A DNA stretch of 64,000 nt from Rhodocyclales bacterium (GTDB lineage: Bacteria > Pseudomonadota > Gammaproteobacteria > Burkholderiales > Rhodocyclaceae), in the NCBI GenBank assembly GCA_016235165.1, contig JACRLX010000020.1, positions 46,576-110,575 on the forward strand, in the 5' to 3' direction. The notes under the pieces are model-generated. The model saw nothing but the letters and a program-made list of their open reading frames with translations. It did no database searches and had not been told where the DNA came from. Each line of letters starts with the position of its first letter. Position 1 is the stretch's first letter. Shown piece after piece: positions 17,221-25,843 of this stretch. The position numbers and the translations under genes were made by a program.

Positions 17221-17247
17221 CGCCGTCTCGCCAGCGCCGACTTTCGG
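17221..17247 (+). repeat. Dispersed 26-27 bp motif, copy B
   Basis: CGCCGTCTCGCC followed by AGCGCCGACTTTCGG, in the divergent spacer between the SNF2 helicase and the nickel permease. Best match to the consensus formed by the copies at 712, 25623, 36493 and 52070. Confidence 0.6.
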
Positions 17248-17371
17248 TAATGCAGCACCCGGCAGGAAAACGCTCAAGGTGATTAGCCGGTAACCGACCT
17301 GAAACCGATGGATATCTCCAGGGCACTGATTTTGAAGGTTTAATTATCCAGGAAAACAAGGCATGGAACTT

Positions 17372-17398
17372 GTATGAGGAATCGCCTAGACTTCATAC
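17372..17398 (+). promoter_or_regulatory. NikR-type operator before the nickel permease
   Basis: GTATGA-N15-TCATAC, a perfect 6+6 inverted repeat centred about 36 bases before the permease start. The E. coli nikA operator bound by NikR is GTATGA-N16-TCATAC, so the half-sites are identical and the spacer is one base shorter. nikR lies 1.5 kb away (18875-19357). Its position argues against the longer reading frame starting at 17370. Confidence 0.78.
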
Positions 17399-17420
17399 AC
17401 CTGTTTTCGAGGCCCCCGCG

Positions 17421-18239
17421 ATGGAACTGCCGAACGAATGGTTTGCCCTGCTTGCCCTGGTCTTTGTGCTGGGGATCAAACACGGCCTCGACGCCGACCA
17501 TCTCGCCACGATAGACGGGCTGACACGGCATAACCTTCGCCTTGCCCCAGCGCGGGCCCGCTGGTGCGGCACGCTGTTTTCGCTGGGGCACGGCGGAATC
17601 GTCATGGCCATCGCCGTCGGCGTCGGCCTGGCCTCCGAGCAATGGCAGGTTCCCTCGTGGATGGAGGACGTCGGCACCTGGATCTCGATTGCTTTCCTGA
17701 CGCTGCTCGGCGTGCTCAACCTGCGCGCCGTGCTGCGCGCTCCGGCCGAGGACATGGTGGCCACCGTCGGCATCAAGGCCGGCCTCCTGCAAGGCCTGCA
17801 GGCGACCAGCCATCCGCTGGCGATCGCCGCCGTCGGCGCCCTGTTCGCGCTGTCATTCGATACCCTGAGCCAGGCCGCGCTGTTCGCCATCACCGCCACG
17901 CAGCATGGCGGACTTGCACACACGGCGATGCTGGGCCTCGCCTTCACCCTGGGCATGCTGCTTGCCGATGGTGCAAATGGCTTGTGGATCGCCCGCTTGT
18001 TGCGCCGCGCTGATAGACGCGCCCGCGTCGCCTCGCGGGTCATGGGGCTGACGGTGGCCGCGATCAGCTTCGCGGTCGCCGGATTTGGACTCGCGCGCTG
18101 GCTGAACGCGGATATCTCCGCCTGGTACGAAGGCAAGGAGCTCGCTGTAGGCGTGGCGGTGGTGGCCTTGCTCGCGGCCTCGTTCATGGCCGGCAAGCTG
18201 CTGGCGCGCGACGCACCAGCCAACGCCAGCACGGCCTGA
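17421..18239 (+). CDS. Nickel/cobalt permease, NiCoT-like
   Basis: 272 aa with about seven membrane segments. The first helix contains GIKHGLDADHLATID, matching the metal-selecting H-x4-D-H signature of NiCoT transporters (HoxN, NixA). Other family positions are FSLGHGGIVM, SFDTLSQAALF, and GMLLADGANGLW. It would import nickel (or cobalt) for the two [NiFe] hydrogenases encoded on either side. A NikR-like operator sits in its promoter region, so repression by excess nickel is expected. Start ATG 17421 was preferred over 17370, which would put the operator inside the coding region. Ni versus Co preference cannot be told. Confidence 0.83.
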   Translation: MELPNEWFALLALVFVLGIKHGLDADHLATIDGLTRHNLRLAPARARWCGTLFSLGHGGIVMAIAVGVGLASEQWQVPSWMEDVGTWISIAFLTLLGVLNLRAVLRAPAEDMVATVGIKAGLLQGLQATSHPLAIAAVGALFALSFDTLSQAALFAITATQHGGLAHTAMLGLAFTLGMLLADGANGLWIARLLRRADRRARVASRVMGLTVAAISFAVAGFGLARWLNADISAWYEGKELAVGVAVVALLAASFMAGKLLARDAPANASTA

Positions 18240-18866
18240 TCAGTCGAGTTCGACCAGTCCGCGCGGCGTCTTCAGGTAAGCCACCAATTCCGGGGTGGCG
18301 CCGGGGTGCACATCGAGGTGGCGCTCCAGCCCCAACGCGGCGAGGCCGTCACGCAGTACGCCGCGGGCAGGATGGAAGGCTTCCAGCTTCATCAGCCGGC
18401 AGCCGGACTCGGGCAGGCGCTGCGCGGGATGGAGAGCTACATCCCATTGGATCAAACTTGGCAGCAGGCCGTCGCCCGGCAAGTGGCCGTCGGCCGGCAC
18501 CGTGATGCGCCAGCGGAAATCACCGCGTTCCATGGCGAGAATTTCGCCGGCGTCGTGACGGCACTTGGAAAGCTCTTGCCCGATGTCGTCGCAGCGCGCC
18601 ACCCAATGGATCAGGCGCGGACGATCTTCGGGCAAGACCAGCGCATCGAGCCCGAACCAGCGCGGCCGGCCCGGTGCCGCTGCCGCAGGGTCGATGGCGA
18701 TCAATTCAAGGTAGAAACCTTGGTCCAGCCCCAGCAGGCGGTTGTGCGTTCCCATGCGTCCATGCCGGCCACCCGGCGACAGGCTGACACCCAGGCGCTC
18801 CGCCAGCCAGGCGGCCCCGGCATCGAGGTCGCGCGCGGCCAGCACGAGGTGATCCGGTACCGCCAA
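18240..18866 (-). CDS. VOC/glyoxalase-like domain protein
   Basis: 208 aa. It starts MAVPDHLVLAARDLDAGAAWLAERLGV, typical of the Glyoxalase_3-type vicinal-oxygen-chelate fold, followed by GGRHGRMGTHNRLLGLDQGFYLELIAID, which carries a putative metal-binding His and Glu. Substrate unknown. It lies 8 bp after nikR on the same strand and is probably co-transcribed with the HD-domain gene and nikR. No link to nickel metabolism is known for the family. Confidence 0.8.
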   Translation of the reverse strand: MAVPDHLVLAARDLDAGAAWLAERLGVSLSPGGRHGRMGTHNRLLGLDQGFYLELIAIDPAAAAPGRPRWFGLDALVLPEDRPRLIHWVARCDDIGQELSKCRHDAGEILAMERGDFRWRITVPADGHLPGDGLLPSLIQWDVALHPAQRLPESGCRLMKLEAFHPARGVLRDGLAALGLERHLDVHPGATPELVAYLKTPRGLVELD

Positions 18867-18874
18867 GGGGACTC

Positions 18875-19357
18875 TCAGGTCTTCGGCTTCAGATGCAGGT
18901 GGCCGTGGCCGCTGCCGGCAGGCCGGTAGCCATGGCCGTGGGCACGCCCGGGATCAACCTCGACGTCGATCAGGTTGAGTTGCCCGTGGCGCACCCCGGT
19001 TTCCGCGATCAGTGCATCGGCGAAGCCGCGCACGGCGGCCGTCGGCCCGCGCAACACCACGCTTTCCAGGCAGTTGTCGTGGTCGAGGTGGGCATGCAGG
19101 GTGGCCACCGTGAGGTCGTGCTGGCCGTGCTGCAAGGCCGTCAGCCTTTCCGCCAGATCGCGCTCGTGGTGGTTGTAAACGTAGGACAGGTTGGCCACAC
19201 AATGACTGGCCTCGCCGCGCTGGCGGCGCGCCGCTTCGAGGTGGGCGCGCAGCAGGTCGCGCATGGCTTCGGAGCGGTTCTTGTAGCCGCGCTCACCGAT
19301 CAGGCGGTCGAATTCGGCGGCCAGTTCGGCGTCGAGCGAGATGGTGATGCGCTCCAT
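18875..19357 (-). CDS. nikR: Nickel-responsive regulator NikR
   Basis: 160 aa. The N-terminal ribbon-helix-helix (MERITISLDAELAAEFDRLIGERGYKNRSEAMRDL type, residues 1-45) binds DNA; the C-terminal ACT-like domain binds nickel. High-affinity nickel ligands are visible: a His in the VYNHHERDL region, H-x-H in LHAHLDHDNCLE, and the Cys in that same segment. The tail is His-rich (HGHGYRPAGSGHGHLHLK), longer than in E. coli NikR, and could store or sense extra metal. The likely target is the operator at 17372-17398. The gene starts one base after the HD-domain gene stop. Confidence 0.93.
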   Translation of the reverse strand: MERITISLDAELAAEFDRLIGERGYKNRSEAMRDLLRAHLEAARRQRGEASHCVANLSYVYNHHERDLAERLTALQHGQHDLTVATLHAHLDHDNCLESVVLRGPTAAVRGFADALIAETGVRHGQLNLIDVEVDPGRAHGHGYRPAGSGHGHLHLKPKT

Positions 19358-19358
19358 G

Positions 19359-20270
19359 TCAATGGGAACCGGAGATTTCCAGCACCTTCTCGACCACCTG
19401 GCCGCGCCTGAGCTTTTCCAGCCGGTGTTCGCGCTCGGTGCTCACTACATTGATCAGGTAGGCCAGGTTGCGATCGATCGACTCCTGGTAGAAGTTGCGA
19501 TCGGCGCCGGTCTGCTGGCCGAAATGCCGTGCCAGGATCACCGACATGCCATGCAGGTCCTTGTCCAGGCGACCCCTGGTCATGTTGTAGAAGGCCGTGG
19601 TCTTTTCCAGCAGGTCGTGGATGTCGGCAAAGCCCCCCATCCGGGCTTCCTCGAATTCATAGTAAAGAAACAAGACCCGTTCAAGATATTCGCGGTTGGC
19701 CATCTGACCGATCAGGTCGGCGGTGGCCGTGGCATAGGCGGCACGCTGCTGCTGGAGGTTGTCGAAAGTGACCCAGTCGGGATGTTTGCGGTGATCGGTG
19801 AGCATGATCACCTTGGTGGTGCTTTCCAGCACGGACGGAGGCAGGTCGTGCAAATGCCGGCGCGCGAACTCGACGCCGCGCATCACGTGGCTGGCGGTGA
19901 ACTGGGCGCCGGTACCACTGGCCTCCTCGTCGCTCATCAGATAGCCAACGTCATGCATCAACGCCCCGATCAGGGCCGCATCGAGGTGGTCGCCATCGAC
20001 CCCTTGCCCGGCGAGGTGCAGGCCGTGCAGCATGCGCGCCGCGCACAGCACCACTTCATTGGTGTGGGTGCGGTTGTGGTACAGGGTCTTGAGGTTCTGG
20101 TAGCCCGGCAGGCGTCCGTCGAAGGCCCGGTCGAGCAGGCGGAAGGCAGCGGCTATCCGTGTCAGGTCGTGCTCGGGCGCAAAGCTGCGCACGATGCCGG
20201 CAACCTGCGCCTCGACTTCTCCGGTATCCCGGATATTGCCAAGCGCAGCAAATGGACTGTCGTGGTTCAT
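19359..20270 (-). CDS. HD-domain phosphohydrolase-like protein
   Basis: 303 aa. Metal-dependent HD-domain features are visible: YHNRTHTNEVVLCAARML (first His), ALIGALMHDVGYL (HD pair, about residue 110) and a later H-x-x-R-GVEFARRHL segment. HD proteins cleave nucleotides or phosphodiesters; the substrate here is unknown. It is the first gene of a probable HD-nikR-VOC unit. The start is uncertain: ATG 20270 gives the conserved-looking N-terminus, while ATG 20351 would add 27 unremarkable residues. Neither has a strong ribosome site. Confidence 0.78.
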   Translation of the reverse strand: MNHDSPFAALGNIRDTGEVEAQVAGIVRSFAPEHDLTRIAAAFRLLDRAFDGRLPGYQNLKTLYHNRTHTNEVVLCAARMLHGLHLAGQGVDGDHLDAALIGALMHDVGYLMSDEEASGTGAQFTASHVMRGVEFARRHLHDLPPSVLESTTKVIMLTDHRKHPDWVTFDNLQQQRAAYATATADLIGQMANREYLERVLFLYYEFEEARMGGFADIHDLLEKTTAFYNMTRGRLDKDLHGMSVILARHFGQQTGADRNFYQESIDRNLAYLINVVSTEREHRLEKLRRGQVVEKVLEISGSH

Positions 20271-20511
20271 GACCGGGCAGGCAAGCGAAAATCGGGCCAA
20301 ATCAGGGCCGTCTATGCTAGCAGAGGCTTTCCGGAAAAATGGCCGGCTCACTGATTCGGCTCATTTTTTTTCGTCTCCCACCGTTAAATATTCCCTTGCC
20401 CCGCCGGCAGGAAACCAGCGCCAGGTGTTGACCCAGAACAAGCCCGCCAGGCGCGGAAAGGCTATGCTGCATTGCGAAAGCAGCAATCAAATCAAGCAGG
20501 AACTCAACATC

Positions 20512-22311
20512 ATGTCCGACCATGACATCATTGATCAGGTCCTGGCTCGCCATGGCCACGACGGTAGCCGCCTGATGCAGATCCTGCGCGAAACCCAGGA
20601 GCAGCTCTCTTGGCTGGCGCCGGCGACGCTGACCCACATCGCCGACGGCATCGGCTGGCCGCGTGCCCAGGTCAGCGGCACCGCCGCCTTCTACAGCTTC
20701 TTCCATACCCGCCAGCGTGGCAAGTACTGCGTGCTGTGGTCGGACAACATCACCGACCGCATGCTCGGCAACGCCGAACTGATGGACGCGATGTGCAAGA
20801 AGCTGTGGCTGGAGCCGGGCCGCGTTTCCGAAGACGGACTGGTCAGCGTGAACACCACGTCGTGCACCGGCATGTGCGACCAGGGCCCGGCCCTGCTGGT
20901 GAATTACCGCGCCATCCCGCGCATGACCCAGGCCCGCCTGGGCGAGATGGTCGGCCTGATTCGCGAACAGAAGCCGGTGGCGGAATGGCCGGCGGAGTGG
21001 TTCGAGGTCGAGGACAACATCCGCCGCAAGGACATCCTGCTTGGCCACGGGCTGAAAAAAGGGCAGGCGCTGAAGGCGGCGCTGGAACGCGGCCCGCAAG
21101 CCATGCTCGAGGAGATCAAGGCCGGCAAGCTGCGCGGCCGCGGCGGCGCCGGCTTCGGCACCGGCCTGAAGTGGGAAGCCTGCCGCAATGCGTCAGGTCA
21201 TGGCCCAAACCCGGCACATTACGTGGTGTGCAACGCCGACGAGGGCGAGCCCGGCACCTTCAAGGACCGTGTGCTGCTGACGTCCTATGCCGACCTCGTC
21301 TTCGAGGGCATGAGCATCGCCGCTTACGTGGTCGGCGCCAGGAAGGGCCTGCTCTACCTGCGCGGCGAATACCGCTACCTGCTGGAACCCCTGGAGTCGG
21401 CGCTGGCGGCACGGCGATCCGCCGGCCTGCTGGGCGCCAACATCCTCGGTCAGGGCTTCGACTTCGACATCGAGATCCACCTCGGTGCCGGCGCCTATGT
21501 CTGCGGCGAGGAGTCGGCGCTGATCGAATCCCTCGAAGGCAAGCCGGGCCGGCCGCGCATCCGCCCGCCCTTCCCCGTGACGCGCGGCTACCTCGACCAG
21601 CCGACCACGGTGAACAACGTCGAGACCCTGGCCGCCTCCTGCCTGATCGCCGCGCATGGCGGAGCCTGGTATGCCGGGCACGGCACGGAAAAGTCGGCCG
21701 GCAGCAAGATCCTGTCGGTGAGCGGGGACTGCGAGCGCCCCGGCATCTACGAATATGCCTACGGCACCACGGTACGCCAGGTGCTCGAAGACTGCGGCGC
21801 CACCGACACCCAGGCGGTGCAGATCTCCGGGCCCTCGGGCATCTGCGTCGGAGCCGATGAATTCGGCCGCCGCATCGCCTTCGAAGACCTGCCCACGGCT
21901 GGCGCCTTCATGGTTTTCGACGAGACGCGCGACATGTTCGAGGTGGCACGCAACTTCGCCCATTTCTTCGCCCACGAATCCTGCGGCTTCTGCACCCCCT
22001 GCCGCGTCGGCACGACCCTGGTGCGCAACACGATGGACAAGATCTCGCGCGGCCACGGTTCACCCTACGACATCAACGAACTGTTCAAGCTGCACCGCGT
22101 GATGCAGGGCGCCAGCCACTGCGGCCTGGGCAATTCGGCCTGCAACCCGGTGTTCGACACGCTGAACAAGTTTCGCCCCGCCTACGAGCGGCGACTCAAG
22201 TCGCTGGACTACGAACCTGCCTTCGACCTGGACGCCGAGCTCTCGCAGGCCAGGCAGATGACCGGGCGCGACGATGCGGCGGCACACCTGCAAACCAAGG
22301 AAACGACATGA
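20512..22311 (+). CDS. hoxF: NAD-reducing [NiFe] hydrogenase, diaphorase subunit HoxF
   Basis: 599 aa, the length of HoxF from the Cupriavidus soluble hydrogenase. Residues 1-160 are a NuoE-like thioredoxin-fold domain with CTGMCDQGP. The rest is NuoF-like: GRGGAGFGTGLKWE (NADH binding), NADEGEPGTFKDR (FMN binding), and ESCGFCTPCRVGT with a later Cys for a [4Fe-4S] centre. It oxidises or reduces NAD(H) at FMN. AGGA lies about ten bases before ATG 20512. First gene of hoxFUYH-hoxW, each joined by overlap or a short gap. No separate hoxE is present, in keeping with the fused form. Confidence 0.95.
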   Translation: MSDHDIIDQVLARHGHDGSRLMQILRETQEQLSWLAPATLTHIADGIGWPRAQVSGTAAFYSFFHTRQRGKYCVLWSDNITDRMLGNAELMDAMCKKLWLEPGRVSEDGLVSVNTTSCTGMCDQGPALLVNYRAIPRMTQARLGEMVGLIREQKPVAEWPAEWFEVEDNIRRKDILLGHGLKKGQALKAALERGPQAMLEEIKAGKLRGRGGAGFGTGLKWEACRNASGHGPNPAHYVVCNADEGEPGTFKDRVLLTSYADLVFEGMSIAAYVVGARKGLLYLRGEYRYLLEPLESALAARRSAGLLGANILGQGFDFDIEIHLGAGAYVCGEESALIESLEGKPGRPRIRPPFPVTRGYLDQPTTVNNVETLAASCLIAAHGGAWYAGHGTEKSAGSKILSVSGDCERPGIYEYAYGTTVRQVLEDCGATDTQAVQISGPSGICVGADEFGRRIAFEDLPTAGAFMVFDETRDMFEVARNFAHFFAHESCGFCTPCRVGTTLVRNTMDKISRGHGSPYDINELFKLHRVMQGASHCGLGNSACNPVFDTLNKFRPAYERRLKSLDYEPAFDLDAELSQARQMTGRDDAAAHLQTKETT

Positions 22312-23027
22312 GCGCGACCTTTCAGCTCGACGGCGAAGACATCCCCTTCACGCCGGGGCAGACCATCATGCAGGCCGCCAAGGCCGCCGGCGTGTATATC
22401 CCCCACCTGTGCTGGCATCCCGACTTCCCCGCGCACGGGTCATGCAAGCTGTGCACGGTCAAGCTCATTGACGCTCATGGTGGCCGCTTCGGCTCCAGTT
22501 GCACCATGGAGGCGCAGGCGGGAATGAGCATCGAGAACCGCACGGCCGAACTCGACGACAAGCGGCGCACCCTGCTGCAGATGTTCTTCGTCGAAGGCAA
22601 CCACTTCTGCCCCTCCTGCGAGAAGAGCGGCAACTGCGTGCTGCAGGCCACGGCCTACGAACTGAAGATGATGTCGCCGCACTTCGACATGTTCTATCCC
22701 GACCGGCCGGTGGATGCCTCGCACCCCGACGTGCTGCTCGATTTCAACCGCTGCATCATGTGCAGCCTGTGCGTCACGGCCTCGCGCGACGTGGACAGGA
22801 AGAACGTCTTCGCCATGGGCGGGCGCGGCATCCTCGGCCGCAAGATCCACATCAACAGCGAATCCGGCAGGCTGGCCGACACCGATTTCGCCGTCACCGA
22901 TCGCGCGGCGAACATTTGCCCGGTAGGTGTAATCCTGACCAAGCGCAAGGGTTTCGCCGTGCCCATCGGCGAACGCCGCTATGACAAGGCGCCGATCAGC
23001 GAACAGGTGAAGGAGCCGACAGCATGA
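22308..23027 (+). CDS. hoxU: NAD-reducing hydrogenase subunit HoxU
   Basis: 239 aa. NuoG-like N-terminal part: a plant-type [2Fe-2S] ferredoxin domain (C-WHPDFPAHGSCKLC), the H-x3-C-x2-C-x5-C cluster (HFCPSCEKSGNC), and C-x2-C-x2-C (CIMCSLC) with a distal CPVG. It wires electrons between the HoxY cluster and HoxF. The start overlaps the hoxF stop (ATGA) and its stop overlaps hoxY. Confidence 0.95.
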   Translation: MSATFQLDGEDIPFTPGQTIMQAAKAAGVYIPHLCWHPDFPAHGSCKLCTVKLIDAHGGRFGSSCTMEAQAGMSIENRTAELDDKRRTLLQMFFVEGNHFCPSCEKSGNCVLQATAYELKMMSPHFDMFYPDRPVDASHPDVLLDFNRCIMCSLCVTASRDVDRKNVFAMGGRGILGRKIHINSESGRLADTDFAVTDRAANICPVGVILTKRKGFAVPIGERRYDKAPISEQVKEPTA

Positions 23028-23593
23028 ACGCACCCATGAATGCCGCGCCGGTCGCGACGAAGAAGCTCAAGGTCGCCACTACCAGCCTGGCCGGCTGCTT
23101 CGGCTGCCACATGTCCTTCCTCGACATCGACGAGCGCATCCTCAAGCTGCTGGAACTGGTCGAGTTCGACCGTTCCCCGATCACCGACATCAAGCACTGC
23201 GGGCCCTGCGACCTCGGCCTCATCGAAGGCGGTCTGTGCAATGCCGAGAACGTGCATGTGCTGCGCGAATTCCGCAGCCACTGCAAGATCCTCGTCGCCG
23301 TCGGCGCCTGCGCAATCAACGGCGGCCTGCCGGCACAGCGCAACCACCTCGACCTGCGCGACATCCTCGAAGAGGTGTACCAGACCGAGGCCGGCGTCTC
23401 GCACGGGCACATCCCGAACGATCCCGAACTGCCGCTGCCGCTGAACAAGGTGCATCCTATCCACGAGGTGGTCAAGGTCGATTACTTCCTGCCCGGCTGC
23501 CCGCCCCCGGCCGACGCAATCTGGAAACTGCTGACCGACCTGCTCGCCGGCCGCACGCCGACACTTGGCCACGGCCTGATGCACTACGACTGA
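23024..23593 (+). CDS. hoxY: NAD-reducing hydrogenase small subunit HoxY
   Basis: 189 aa, short as expected for group 3 small subunits: no Tat signal, only the proximal cluster. Motifs are TTSLAGCFGCHMSFLD, HCGPCDLGLIEGG, VGACAINGG and PGCPPPADAIW, giving the four Cys of one [4Fe-4S] centre. It forms the hydrogenase dimer with HoxH in the cytoplasm. ATGA overlap with hoxU. Confidence 0.95.
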   Translation: MNAPMNAAPVATKKLKVATTSLAGCFGCHMSFLDIDERILKLLELVEFDRSPITDIKHCGPCDLGLIEGGLCNAENVHVLREFRSHCKILVAVGACAINGGLPAQRNHLDLRDILEEVYQTEAGVSHGHIPNDPELPLPLNKVHPIHEVVKVDYFLPGCPPPADAIWKLLTDLLAGRTPTLGHGLMHYD

Positions 23594-23602
23594 GAACCCG
23601 CC

Positions 23603-25093
23603 ATGAGCTTCGAACTCGAAACCGCATCCCATCCCGAAACCCTGCGCCGCGTCGCCATCGAACCCGTGTCGCGGGTCGAGGGCCATGGCAAGGTCACCAT
23701 CCTGCTCGACGACGACAACAAGGTGCACCAGGTACGCCTGCACATCGTCGAATTCCGCGGCTTTGAAAAATTCATCCAGGGCCGGCCTTACTGGGAAGTC
23801 CCGGTCATGGTGCAGCGCCTGTGCGGCATCTGCCCGGTCTCGCACCACCTTGCCGCCTCCAAGGCGCTGGACATGGTGATGGGCGTGAAGCAGCTGACGC
23901 CCACCGCCGAGAAGATGCGCCGCCTGATGCACTACGGCCAGATGCTGCAATCGCATGCCCTGCATTTCTTCCATCTGTCATCACCAGACCTGCTGTTCGG
24001 CTTCGGCTCCGACGTCGCCGCGCGCAACATCGTCGGCGTCGTCGCGGCCCATCCCGAGGTGGCAAAGAAGGGCGTACTGCTGCGCAAATACGGCCAGGAA
24101 GTGATCCGCATGACGGCCGGCAAGCGCGTGCATGGCACGGGCTCCATCCCCGGCGGTGTGAACAAGTCGCTTTCCGCCGAAGAACGTGCCCTGCTGCTCA
24201 AGGACGCCTACCAGATGGTGGCCTGGAGCCGCGAGGCGGTCGGCATCATCCGCGGCCTGTTCGAGCAGAACCTGGCGCAGTACAACGCCTTCGGCCGCTT
24301 CCGCTCCGCCGGCATGTGCCTGGTACGCGCCGACGGCGCCATGGACCTTTACCATGGCGGCCTGCGCGCCCGCGACATCGACGGCAAGACCCTGTTCGAC
24401 CACTTCGACTATTCGCGCTACTGGGATGTGATCTCCGAGGGGGTCAAGCCCTGGTCCTACATGAAGTTCCCCTTCTTCAACTCACTGGGGCCGGATGAAG
24501 GCTCGTACCGCGTCGGCCCGCTTTCGCGCGTGACGATGTGCGACAGCATCCCGACGCCCCTGGCGGACAAGGAGCGCGAGGACTTCCTCGCCTACGAAGG
24601 CGGCAGCGCCGCCGGTGCGACCCTGGGTTACCACTGGGCGCGGATGATCGAGATGCTGCACGCCGCCGAGAGCATCAAGGACCTGCTGCACGACGACGAC
24701 ATCGTCGGCAGCGAACTGATGGCCACCGGCGAACGCCAGGAGCGCGGCGTCGGCGTCATCGAGGCACCGCGCGGCACGCTGATCCACCACTATCGCGTCG
24801 ACGAGAACGACCAGGTGATCCGCGCCAACCTGATCGTCTCCACCACGCACAACAACCAGGCCATGAACACGGCGGTGCGCGAAGTGGCCAAGCAGTACCT
24901 CGACGGCCGCGAGATCACCGAGGGCCTGCTCAACCATATCGAGGTCGCGATCCGCGCTTTCGACCCCTGCCTGTCCTGTGCCACCCACGCGCTGGGCCAG
25001 ATGCCGCTGGAAGTGGCAATAGTCGGCGCTGACGGGACGGTGATCGATGAAGTCACGCGCGGTTCGGACGGCCTGACACGGCATCTGCCGTGA
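23603..25093 (+). CDS. hoxH: NAD-reducing hydrogenase large subunit HoxH
   Basis: 496 aa. L1 motif RLCGICPVSHH supplies Cys74 and Cys77; L2 motif DPCLSCATH supplies Cys456 and Cys459 as nickel and iron ligands. A 34-residue tail follows the last motif His and is the peptide expected to be removed by HoxW; it is longer than the HybC tail. The gene set HoxFUYH marks a group 3d bidirectional, NAD-linked, relatively oxygen-tolerant type. It interconverts H2 and NADH in the cytoplasm. Confidence 0.96.
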   Translation: MSFELETASHPETLRRVAIEPVSRVEGHGKVTILLDDDNKVHQVRLHIVEFRGFEKFIQGRPYWEVPVMVQRLCGICPVSHHLAASKALDMVMGVKQLTPTAEKMRRLMHYGQMLQSHALHFFHLSSPDLLFGFGSDVAARNIVGVVAAHPEVAKKGVLLRKYGQEVIRMTAGKRVHGTGSIPGGVNKSLSAEERALLLKDAYQMVAWSREAVGIIRGLFEQNLAQYNAFGRFRSAGMCLVRADGAMDLYHGGLRARDIDGKTLFDHFDYSRYWDVISEGVKPWSYMKFPFFNSLGPDEGSYRVGPLSRVTMCDSIPTPLADKEREDFLAYEGGSAAGATLGYHWARMIEMLHAAESIKDLLHDDDIVGSELMATGERQERGVGVIEAPRGTLIHHYRVDENDQVIRANLIVSTTHNNQAMNTAVREVAKQYLDGREITEGLLNHIEVAIRAFDPCLSCATHALGQMPLEVAIVGADGTVIDEVTRGSDGLTRHLP

Positions 25094-25548
25094 CGGCGCC
25101 AACCCTGATCTTCGGCTGGGGCAACCCCAGCCGTGGCGACGACGCGCTGGGCCCCTTGTTCGTCGAGCACTTTGCCGAGCTTGCGCGTCGCCATCCCGAG
25201 TGGGGCGAGGTCGACTGCCTCACCGATTTCCAGCTTCAGGTGGAGCACGCCCTCGACCTGCAAGGCCGCCGCCGCGTGCTGTTCGTCGACGCCAGCATCG
25301 ACGCGCCGGCACCGTTCTCGCTGACCCGCATCGAGGCCGCGCGCGACGCCAGTTTCACCACCCATGCCATGAGCCCGCAGGCCGTACTGAAGGTTTATGC
25401 CGACATCGACGACGGCGAGCCGCCGCCCTGCTGGCTGCTGGCGATACGCGGGGAACACTTCGAACTCGGCGAGGGCCTCGGTGCATCCGCGCGGCGCTCC
25501 CTGCAGGCGGCATTGCAACTTGCCGCTGACTGGATCGCCACCGGATAA
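25090..25548 (+). CDS. hoxW: Hydrogenase maturation protease HoxW
   Basis: 152 aa. N-terminal GWGNPSRGDDALGPLFVEH is the protease-family signature with an acidic nickel-binding position, followed by FVDASID (second acid) and TTHAMSPQAVLKVY (His). It starts with GTG overlapping the hoxH stop (GTGA), so its synthesis is coupled to its substrate. It probably processes only HoxH, HybD serving HybC. Confidence 0.9.
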   Translation: MTAPTLIFGWGNPSRGDDALGPLFVEHFAELARRHPEWGEVDCLTDFQLQVEHALDLQGRRRVLFVDASIDAPAPFSLTRIEAARDASFTTHAMSPQAVLKVYADIDDGEPPPCWLLAIRGEHFELGEGLGASARRSLQAALQLAADWIATG

Positions 25549-25622
25549 GTATCCCCAAGGACTTGCGTCGGACGCAGCGCGTCTCGTGGAAGCCCGCGAA
25601 TCGGTCCTGCCTAAGCGCCAAA

Positions 25623-25649
25623 CGCCGTTCCGCCAGCACCGACTTTCGG
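25623..25649 (+). repeat. Dispersed 26-27 bp motif, copy C
   Basis: CGCCGTTCCGCC followed by AGCACCGACTTTCGG in the 295-base spacer between hoxW and the sensor kinase gene. Apart from this motif nothing else was recognised in that spacer. Confidence 0.55.
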
Positions 25650-25843
25650 CCATCTCCGACATCCCGGCAAACGGCCACGCCAGTGGAAAGCCGACGGAGC
25701 ACCACACGCCGGGACGGCAATAAACCGTATCCGGTTTGCCAAATCGGTCGCAGCAACGATTGTTCGATCGGGTGTACATTCGTCCGAATAGCGACGTGCC
25801 GGCGCTGTCCTTACCGGAAAACCGCTTTCCTGGGCAGGGTTTC

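Noticed and set aside
15072..17282. 736-codon plus-strand frame
   Set aside because: Shadow of the SNF2 helicase gene on the other strand, caused by high GC at third positions.
17370..17420. Longer start for the nickel permease
   Set aside because: It would place the perfect NikR-like operator within the coding sequence and adds residues unlike a transporter N-terminus.
20351..20511. Sigma-54 or NikR-controlled promoter before hoxF
   Set aside because: No GG-N10-GC with correct spacing and no GTATGA half-site found; TTGACC near 20428 has no -10 at suitable distance.
25736..25843. N-terminal extension of the sensor kinase
   Set aside because: Extension is hydrophilic and atypical before a first membrane helix; ATG 25844 has a better ribosome site.
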